DNA from: Aradus depressus
Taxonomy: Eukaryota > Arthropoda > Insecta > Hemiptera > Aradidae
DNA: 64,000 bases
Direction: 5' to 3'
Assembly (NCBI GenBank): GCA_963662175.1
Contig: OY759214.1
Location: 5,146,001-5,210,000, forward strand
Every line of letters starts with the position of its first letter. The stretch's first letter is position 1. The notes below the pieces were generated by a model. That model made no database searches. It was not told where the DNA came from and saw only the letters and a program-made list of their open reading frames with translations. The position numbers were made by a program, and so were the translations under genes. This document shows positions 61,301 to 64,000 of this stretch, in pieces.

Positions 61301-61533
61301 GATTAAAAGGTTGTAAAACGGACCTCATATGATCCAGTTACCTACTTCTACTAACATAGTTGTTTATATGACTTGAACACGAATACAAAAAGGGGTCTAA
61401 CGAAACCACGTCAGCCGTGTTCCATTTGTTGACTAATCAAGGTTTAACATCTTGTAAACTTTGCTCTGCACAGATGGTTGCAGAGGACAAAACCACAATG
61501 CCATGCTCTGCTAATTTTTTATTCATTCTGTAA
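43168..61533 (+). CDS. Odorant-binding-protein-like secreted protein, minus-C pattern, seven exons, 163 aa
   Basis: Exons: 43168-43239, 46861-46942, 49570-49619, 54397-54432, 55169-55277, 60971-61053, 61474-61533. All introns are GT-AG with strong donors (GTAAGT or GTAAGC) and the phases (0,1,0,0,1,0) chain without a stop. Residues 1 to about 20 form a signal peptide (MSLKFVSFIYILLLYLLPSA). The mature part follows the insect OBP (PBP/GOBP family) pattern: C1=43, C3=73, C4=113, C6=136. The C2 and C5 positions are Glu69 and Val127. Spacings C1-x25-C2, x3, C3-x39-C4, x13, C5-x8-C6 fit the family. Losing exactly C2 and C5, which normally pair, is the minus-C signature. Such proteins carry small hydrophobic ligands in sensillar lymph, though some act elsewhere. 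Cys155 in the tail is extra. The intron structure is well supported; the family call is pattern-based. Confidence 0.78.
43265..43343. repeat. (TA)n microsatellite in intron 1
   Basis: Nearly pure TA dinucleotides, about 80 bp with a 'cacacac' interruption near 43,296, starting about 25 bp after the exon 1 donor. Confidence 0.95.
44515..45343. mobile_element. Non-autonomous hAT-like element
   Basis: Termini 'cagggttgccacc' and, inverted, 'tagggttgccacc' form 13-bp inverted repeats of hAT type. They are flanked by the identical 8-bp 'gtcagagc' (44,507-44,514 and 45,344-45,351), the target-duplication length of hAT transposons. The 829-bp interior has no transposase; both ends carry 'ataaagta' motifs. 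It lies in intron 1 of the OBP-like gene. Confidence 0.9.
45943..46240. repeat. Unclassified interspersed repeat with a G19 tract
   Basis: A 19-bp G run (45,943-45,961) is followed by about 280 bp ending 'cttataacacccctccttt' and 'cgtcggga' plus A7. I recall similar 'ttataacacccct...cgtcggg' tails in dispersed repeats of several insects, but the class cannot be settled here. A poor-quality 94-codon frame on the minus strand is not considered real. Confidence 0.4.
46822..46843. repeat. (TA)n microsatellite before exon 2
   Basis: A short TA run just upstream of the polypyrimidine tract of the exon 2 acceptor. Confidence 0.85.
46861..46942 (+). CDS. OBP-like gene exon 2 (helix 1, C1)
   Basis: The acceptor is a long pyrimidine tract ending 'tttctttag'; the donor is 'gatg|gtaagc'. 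82 nt, phase 0 in and 1 out. It encodes an amphipathic stretch ('SDYTELLLAKQCWFYNNFED') holding C1. Confidence 0.82.
46975..47300 (-). mobile_element. tRNA-derived SINE-like element, minus strand
   Basis: On the minus strand a tRNA-like head has a B box 'GGTTCGAAACC' (about 47,237-47,247) and a GC-rich 'ggcgccagagg' A-box-like stretch (about 47,275). A body follows with the short palindrome 'cgtcccatccgaaggacg' (about 47,166-47,183). Lies in intron 2. The right edge is uncertain and no target duplication was found. Confidence 0.6.
47430..47530 (+). mobile_element. tRNA-like SINE head remnant, plus strand
   Basis: 'tggtgtagtgg' (about 47,440) fits an A box. 'aggttccctgatccattc' about 45 bp later could be a decayed B box. 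The spacing suits a tRNA-derived SINE, and the 59-bp array starts shortly downstream. Confidence 0.45.
47603..48607. repeat. 59-bp tandem array, about 17 copies
   Basis: Units with 'ggagctgtatagagctcgtc' recur every 59 bp with very few differences (tatt/tact/tata before 'aaggacc', 'agttg'/'agctg'). Its homogeneity implies recent expansion. It lies inside intron 2. Confidence 0.95.
48840..48935 (-). mobile_element. tRNA-like SINE head, minus strand
   Basis: The minus strand reads 'gcgGGTTCGAAACCcc', a good B box, preceded by 'gatagcttgcttgcc'. The layout resembles the SINE at 46,975-47,300 and is probably a related fragment. Confidence 0.5.
48944..49060 (+). repeat. Dispersed repeat, copy 1
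   Basis: Shares 'tatgtatctttc', 'ataataaacgaaact' (here 'tataataaacgaaac') and 'aagtttgtttca.tcaaat' in order with 54,081-54,190. The two copies lie on either side of the LINE in the same orientation. Confidence 0.65.
49055..49130 (+). other. tRNA-like segment with perfect B box
   Basis: 'gtcGGTTCGAATCCatgg' at about 49,108-49,125 matches the B-box consensus exactly. No cloverleaf or clear A box is seen, so this is a SINE fragment rather than a tRNA gene. Confidence 0.4.
49570..49619 (+). CDS. OBP-like gene exon 3
   Basis: 50 nt between 'ttgtttcag' and 'gaaaag|gtaagt', phase 1 in and 0 out. It encodes 'KNIIINKFSPYNDEEK', the C1-C2 spacer. The donor is 11 bp from the poly(A) end of the LINE in intron 3. 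Confidence 0.78.
49898..52451 (-). pseudogene. LINE ORF2: endonuclease and reverse transcriptase, broken
   Basis: From 52,451: an endonuclease domain with 'LWQINMHRRR', the catalytic Glu in 'LALQEPY', 'VISGYFPPN', 'MADVNAWSAAWGS', 'HIDVTLVS' and 'SSDHSVLDV'. The frame changes near 51,695. The RT domain then runs from 51,666 with 'GSYRPISLLPVLGK', motif A 'FFDIAAAFDSAWW', motif B 'GCPQGSVLGPTLW' and motif C 'YVDD' (50,425-50,436). Soon after, near 50,340-50,380, the sequence jumps to the C-terminal region, so the thumb and linker are missing. A second frameshift near 50,080 splits the terminal Cys-His motif ('CSCG' then 'EHVVLECP'). Stop at 49,898. Intact endonuclease and RT active-site motifs suggest fairly recent inactivation. 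Confidence 0.9.
52441..53687 (-). pseudogene. LINE ORF1: Gag-like nucleic-acid-binding protein, frameshifted
   Basis: The frame opens with MGKASQRK at 53,687 and includes a proline run coded by a G-rich tract at 53,412-53,428. A one-base loss in a C-run near 53,330 (read on the minus strand) shifts the frame; the remainder continues from about 53,320 to 52,441. The C-terminal part has two intact CCHC knuckles ('CWRCQVFGHVAATC' and 'CARCSVEGHYSTSC') and a third, degenerate one. ORF1 proteins of this clade package element RNA. The homopolymer could also be a sequencing error. Confidence 0.85.
53705..54017 (-). mobile_element. 3'-end fragment of a second copy of the same LINE
   Basis: This stretch aligns with 49,829-50,146, the ORF2 C-terminus and start of the 3' UTR, in the same orientation and with scattered substitutions. 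Its 3' side directly abuts the ORF1 start region of the main copy, giving a head-to-tail arrangement. It lacks the last 180 bp or so of 3' UTR and the poly(A). Confidence 0.85.
54081..54190 (+). repeat. Dispersed repeat, copy 2
   Basis: Counterpart of 48,944-49,060 (shared 'atgtatctttc', 'attataaacgaaactgttca', 'aaagtttgtttca'). Downstream 'tatagcctgggctgg' is A-box-like, suggesting an old tRNA-derived SINE. Confidence 0.6.
54397..54432 (+). CDS. OBP-like gene exon 4 (C3, C2 position substituted)
   Basis: A 36-nt micro-exon between 'ccattttcag' and 'gtaagt', phase 0 throughout, encoding 'EFLNCYLREKEL'. The Cys aligns with C3 of the 'C-x3-C-[LY]-x-E-K' OBP signature, and the first codon (Glu) sits where C2 belongs. 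Confidence 0.78.
54976..55075. repeat. 37-bp tandem repeat, nearly three copies
   Basis: Units with 'tactgttggattccctctgg' start near 54,981, 55,018 and 55,055. Located in intron 4. Confidence 0.85.
55169..55277 (+). CDS. OBP-like gene exon 5 (C4)
   Basis: 109 nt between 'tttcgtag' and 'cacag|gtaagc', phase 0 in and 1 out. 'FDWDAYYNVL' resembles the region after C3 in OBPs, and 'HRKIMLWCGF' holds C4. Confidence 0.82.
55354..55484 (-). repeat. 3' LTR (131 bp)
   Basis: TG...CA ends with inverted TGTAA/TTACA, matching 57,778-57,908. Confidence 0.93.
55574..57709 (-). CDS. Gag-integrase fusion polyprotein, 711 aa
   Basis: An uninterrupted frame starts 68 nt after the 5' LTR. Residues 1-160 are polar, with a Gln-rich probable coiled coil (110-150). 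Residues 165-325 look like a Ty3/Gypsy-type Gag capsid region ('IKKFDGKNEDPKTW', 'MLEYFLEKERLINLAYG', 'MLGLPEDLQSQL'). After a basic linker comes an integrase zinc finger (H402, H410, C440, C443; 'FYWPHMN') and then an rve-like core. At the three catalytic positions I read His473 ('HLHFAE', where families have Asp), Asp532 ('SDNGLQF') and Asp568 (where Glu is expected, 35 residues on). A C-terminal segment ('GPFKIKKVIR') completes the integrase. The Gag-integrase junction (about 340-390) replaces the protease-RT-RNase H segment without breaking the frame. Transposition would need a helper. The fold is probably preserved; catalysis probably not. Confidence 0.88.
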   Translation of the reverse strand: MSSIEFKFRFKKFGDKCILYAFKEKNSNDWVTVEPAFRDLQFHTGLLSVEGVRHTLQEDFRQKSISISITKELAEAYRSSSTQAIEDSDHEEEGVDSHSLDPSVSLGQSSERQMLLTLLEYQQRLNQELIQSSQQGVQKMMEAMMASFAEVITKLNSKPEKMGIKKFDGKNEDPKTWLLIYEKACSSNNWDSDYLKISNLVSHLVPQSNAEKWYHSLMAKETPNEWALWKSSFLVSFQQNLLELAIRCNNYIYRGGTMLEYFLEKERLINLAYGSLSDRAFLIMVMLGLPEDLQSQLSILNIETREELRAALVRLKPAAATFQSFGRSWSSQERRKKPSEIIKKGINNIDGDEGVDNDIYSRSCFISKVPQIRLLNQACTDNSERKIEVKPDLVPDILRSYHDDPDSGGHDGFWKTYIKIRDRFYWPHMNESISKYVKSCHDCQIAKFNFKHKPDIMVVPDTATEPFQCLHLHFAERLKEAESNGKTQPFIAAVDEYSRYVSAKAIKESANAVIKFLEEYPHLSKVKKIVSDNGLQFASEALNKFAEERQIRLVATAPYRPVGDGLADRKISDIKRFISLYPNFKGGWENCLEAAVRHLNRSYTACLGCSPQFKAFGVESIFPADKKFGISADMIQKRSISKKKMKKCKENMKSYFGKHVIQCANVIPKIKEENQILVQAGYRGKNSVVKGPFKIKKVIRLNGFPKNMRSV
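57778..57908 (-). repeat. 5' LTR (131 bp)
   Basis: Near-identical to 55,354-55,484 with the same ends. Primer-binding-site candidate adjoins at about 57,760-57,775. Confidence 0.93.
57909..58470. other. A-rich intron sequence
   Basis: Mostly A/T-rich on the + strand (58,190-58,430 is almost entirely 'aataaa'-type sequence). No gene or element ends were identified. Confidence 0.5.
58473..58905 (-). repeat. 162-bp repeat block, left arm (minus orientation)
   Basis: Read on the minus strand, about two 162-bp units are followed by a final diverging segment and an A/T-rich 3' tail (58,473-58,600). The whole is the reverse complement of about 59,350-59,783. It joins the next block near 58,905 as a palindrome with almost no spacer. 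Confidence 0.85.
58906..59783 (+). repeat. 162-bp repeat block, central (plus orientation)
   Basis: 'ctctgtccaccaaagacaca' recurs at 58,951, 59,113, 59,275 and 59,437 (period 162), then a final unit and a tail ending 'cattagtttgtcttt'. The 54-codon unit encodes 'RSRPSDLFIPSHRSSAFHN' and 'SFLVQASSLYNSLPP', which resembles the conserved C-terminus of LINE ORF2 proteins. The last unit ends in a stop at 59,645. I read this as a LINE 3' end whose final coding segment has been tandemly multiplied. Confidence 0.75.
59775..60290 (-). repeat. 162-bp repeat block, right arm (minus orientation)
   Basis: 'tctttggtggacagagga' recurs near 59,781, 59,943, 60,105 and 60,267, again 162 bp apart, in the opposite orientation to the central block and without its own tail. 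It ends at unrelated sequence near 60,290. Confidence 0.82.
60327..60442. repeat. 29-bp tandem repeat, four copies
   Basis: 'tagctggttagggtcat' variants start at 60,327, 60,356, 60,385 and 60,414, 29 bp apart. Confidence 0.9.
60592..60626 (+). other. G-quadruplex-capable tract in intron 5
   Basis: Five or more G-runs of three to seven within 35 bp, separated mostly by single A residues, about 345 bp upstream of the exon 6 acceptor. It is on the coding strand and so would be present in the pre-mRNA. Confidence 0.6.
60971..61053 (+). CDS. OBP-like gene exon 6 (C6, C5 position substituted)
   Basis: 83 nt between 'atattattcag' and 'aaatat|gtaagt', phase 1 in and 0 out. 'LVNLQIEIFRCVNYAFKKY' matches the terminal OBP helix ending in C6. 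Val127 is at the C5 position, eight residues earlier. Confidence 0.82.
61474..61533 (+). CDS. OBP-like gene exon 7 and stop
   Basis: The acceptor is 'ctctgcacag'. 19 codons plus TAA at 61,531-61,533 give a short C-terminal tail with one extra Cys (residue 155) and a hydrophobic end ('ANFLFIL'). Confidence 0.72.
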   Translation: MVAEDKTTMPCSANFLFIL

Positions 61534-62470
61534 CCCCATTGCCTTGCATTCTGTAATGCAAGTTATATTTGCAGTGATAGGACAGTCATTTTTGCGATGC
61601 AACAGAGCAGGTATTTGGTTTCATCAAAAGGAAAGTAAGGACACGGGGTCAACAAACACAGCCAACTACCCATTTGTTGAAAAATTGGGAAAATACTGGA
61701 ATAATTTTGCAAAAGGTCGGTGGAACTTCTAAAGCCAAAATGTTCATTTTGCGAAAAACAAAAAGCAGGAATGTTCTCACTTAGAATGAACTCAACTACA
61801 ACGCATACATTTAGAAACATTTTGTAACGAACGGAAGAATACAAAGCAGACTTTTTTTATAAAGACTAGGTATATACATACGTATTGTGATGTATAAAAT
61901 TACATACATTATAATTATTAAAATATTATAAAATTAATTATATTTATTTGAATAAAAAACAGTGGAGTAACTAAATTAATGAATAAATAAAAATATATGA
62001 AGTCGCATTTTTTTGAATGAATAAAAAAAAACAATAAATACCATTAGCTGTTTTAATGAGTATAGACCAGTGTAAGCTGGGTTGTGGTGTGGACGAATCT
62101 ATGTTGGGGTGGTGGAGGTGAGATAGTTTTGTAAATATGTTCTCATTAAAATAAATATGTTGCAGTTCTAAGTTGATTCATTCCATTTCCTCCCACTCAT
62201 GCTTCTTCAAGTTTGCAACAGTAGTTAATTATTATTAATTACTGGTGACAACTACACATTAGGAACTTGTAACCGTTCTTCTCGTGAGGAGTGTACCCAG
62301 CTATCCAAGGCATTTTTCATTTAAAGTCGCGATATAAGAATTTCTATTTTAATAATAATTATTAAATTATTTTTCGATTAAAATGTTTTATTTACTAATT
62401 AGACATGTCACACACACTCTCTCAAGAAGGGGAAAGGTGGTTTCAATATATATATATATACTCAATATAT
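61534..62470 (+). other. 3' UTR of the OBP-like gene and following intergenic DNA
   Basis: After the stop, AATAAA appears at 61,951 and again within the next 35 bp, giving a 3' UTR of about 420-450 nt if used. From about 62,000 on the sequence is AT-rich with no gene; TA-rich runs at 62,445-62,472 lead into the next element. Confidence 0.5.
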
Positions 62471-62473
62471 ATA

Positions 62474-64000
62474 CAGGGTGTCCCAGATCATAATGGCCAA
62501 ACTGTGGGGATCAATTGTATGGTTCAAAAGCAACAACAAATGCCTCTTAGAAATTTTTCAAAAAGAGCTGCCTTCGGAGATATATGACATTTTGTGTTAC
62601 TCGAACTCTGTCCTCTCTTTCTGTATTAAAACGCAATTACGTTCAGAAATACTGCGGCTACGTCAAAACTGATTACACTATTAGATACAGCATTAAATTT
62701 CCTATCAGAATGTCATATATTCAATTTTCAGAGTATCTAAATAATGCGACCAATATCAGTGCAACTATTTGAAAATTTCAAAAACTTGAAATTTTGGAAA
62801 ATGTTGTATGTTTTCTGGATTTATTTAAGGGATCCCTACAACAAGTAAAATTTCAGAAAAACTTCTTCATTTAATGGACTTTGCATTGGAATATTAATAT
62901 TCGAAAATGAAGTAGTGGTTTACTAGAAAATGTTTATTGAATTCGAGAAAACATGGCAAATTTATATGTTTTTCGGGATTGAAGGCAATGATTTACAACG
63001 CATTGGAAAATAAAACAAAAACGTCTTTATTAAAAAAATAAAAGATAAATTACAGCTTGAAAAAAGTTATTTTTAATTTTTAAAATCAAGTACATTTTCT
63101 GAGAAAAGAAGAAAAAGAAAAGAAATTCATACATTATAATACTTAATGAGTTTTATGTTCAGATAAATTGCTCAAATTGTCTGCCATCTTCTCGAATGCA
63201 AAGCTGACATCTTCGACGTAGTGAATTCACAGCTCTCAGAGTTGAACGGCGATTTTCTTTAACTCTGTCACAGGCATCTAATATCCTCTGCTGCAACTGA
63301 TCGCAATTTCTCTCTCCAGAGTCTCTTATTCATGGAACCGAACCTGTTTCGTCTAGGATTCGACTAGTCGTTATAAACGTATTTTTATTTGGAATTCGAC
63401 GATCTGGAAAACGTCGAGTGTATTCCACCACGGCAGCTGTACTGCTGCAGTTGCAGTACCCATAGATGAGCAGCATATCTCGGTATTCTTGGTTTGTGTA
63501 ATAGTATGGCATAATTATTTGTAGACATATTTCCGCTTAACTTCTTAAATTTCAACTGAGGATAAAGAACTGAACAGACTCTATGTATTGTGTAAATAAA
63601 ATCATGTTTCTTTAATAACTATCAATTCTTTTTTGATCTTTGATCAATTCACCATTGTTGGCGTTTAATGCAAGAAATATTGTAAGAAACCCACATTTTC
63701 TAGTGAACCACTACTTTATTTTCGAATATTGATATTACCAATGCAAAGTCCATTAAATGAAGAAGTTTTGTAAAATTTTACGTGTTGTAGGGATCCCTTA
63801 AATAAATCCAGAAAACATGCAAAATTTTCCAAAATTTTAAGTTTTGAAATTTTCAAATAGTTGCACTGATATTGGTAGCATTCTTTAGATACTCTGAAAA
63901 TTGAATATATGATATTCTGATAGGAAATTTAATGCTGTATCTAATAGTGTAATCAGTTTTGTCGTAACTGCAGTATTTCTGAACTTAATTGCGTTTTAAT
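62474..64000 (-). mobile_element. Mariner-like element with very long terminal inverted repeats, right end cut by window
   Basis: It starts after TA with 'cagggtgtcccaga', a common start of insect mariner-like elements. The first about 460 bp (62,474-62,932) are the reverse complement of 63,694 to the window end. By extrapolation the right terminus should lie about 150 bp beyond 64,000. Between the arms is a short transposase remnant on the minus strand. The structure is that of a foldback or MITE-like deletion derivative. Confidence 0.88.
63159..63512 (-). pseudogene. Transposase remnant: N-terminal HTH and C-terminal end only
   Basis: From ATG at 63,512, 60 codons encode a helix-turn-helix segment ('YTNQEYRDMLLIYG', 'RRFPDRRIPNKNTF', 'ILDETGSVP') like the DUF4817-type domain of insect mariner-like transposases. 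A TGA follows, and the same frame then encodes a transposase C-terminus ('RILDACDRVKENRRSTLRAV', 'RRRCQLCIREDGRQFEQF') ending at 63,159. The whole catalytic DDE core is missing, so the element has an internal deletion and needs a transposase supplied elsewhere. Confidence 0.85.

Noticed and set aside
43168..61533. A micro-exon effector gene of the aphid 'bicycle' type
   Set aside because: Intron phases are mixed (0,1,0,0,1,0) rather than uniform, and the cysteine spacing fits an OBP better than paired C-Y-C motifs.

Overview
The window looks like an insect nuclear chromosome segment. It is AT-rich outside its repeats. It carries one seven-exon gene with the cysteine framework of an insect odorant-binding protein (OBP), and a defective R1-type LINE, a lineage best known from arthropods. 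Species and order cannot be fixed from the sequence; a hemipteran is only a guess.

Layout. (1) 1-34,554: one tandem satellite of about 500 copies of a 69-bp unit, open at the left edge, with nested higher-order repeats of 6 to 46 units. Every unit carries a tRNA-type Pol III B-box-like motif on the minus strand. The very long open frames here arise because 69 is a multiple of 3; I do not call them genes. (2) 34,555-36,490: AT-rich DNA with an unusual overlapping double inverted repeat near the satellite edge. (3) 36,491-40,710: two diverged copies of a composite repeat made of 69-, 100- and 110-bp sub-repeats. A Tc1-type transposon sits in the second copy, and the first copy preserves the matching empty site. 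(4) 40,890-42,288: two Helitron-like elements head to tail.

(5) 43,100-61,960: the OBP-like gene on the + strand. It has a TATA box, a signal-peptide exon, seven exons with mutually compatible phases, a stop at 61,531-61,533 and candidate poly(A) signals. C1, C3, C4 and C6 of the OBP pattern are present, while C2 and C5 are replaced (the 'minus-C' pattern). Its larger introns are packed with mobile DNA: a non-autonomous hAT element (intron 1), SINE-like sequences and a 59-bp tandem array (intron 2), the R1-clade LINE whose poly(A) tail lies 11 bp from the exon 3 splice donor (intron 3), and an LTR element plus palindromic 162-bp repeat blocks (intron 5).

(6) 55,354-57,908 is an LTR retrotransposon with 131-bp LTRs and a 5-bp target duplication. 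Its single 711-codon frame joins Gag to integrase with no protease, reverse transcriptase or RNase H. Two of the three integrase catalytic positions look substituted. (7) 62,474 to the right edge: a long-TIR mariner-like element keeping only the two ends of its transposase.

The best candidates for something new are the B-box satellite, the RT-less Gag-integrase element, and the OBP-like gene embedded in this repeat landscape. Everything was read by eye; no database search was possible.
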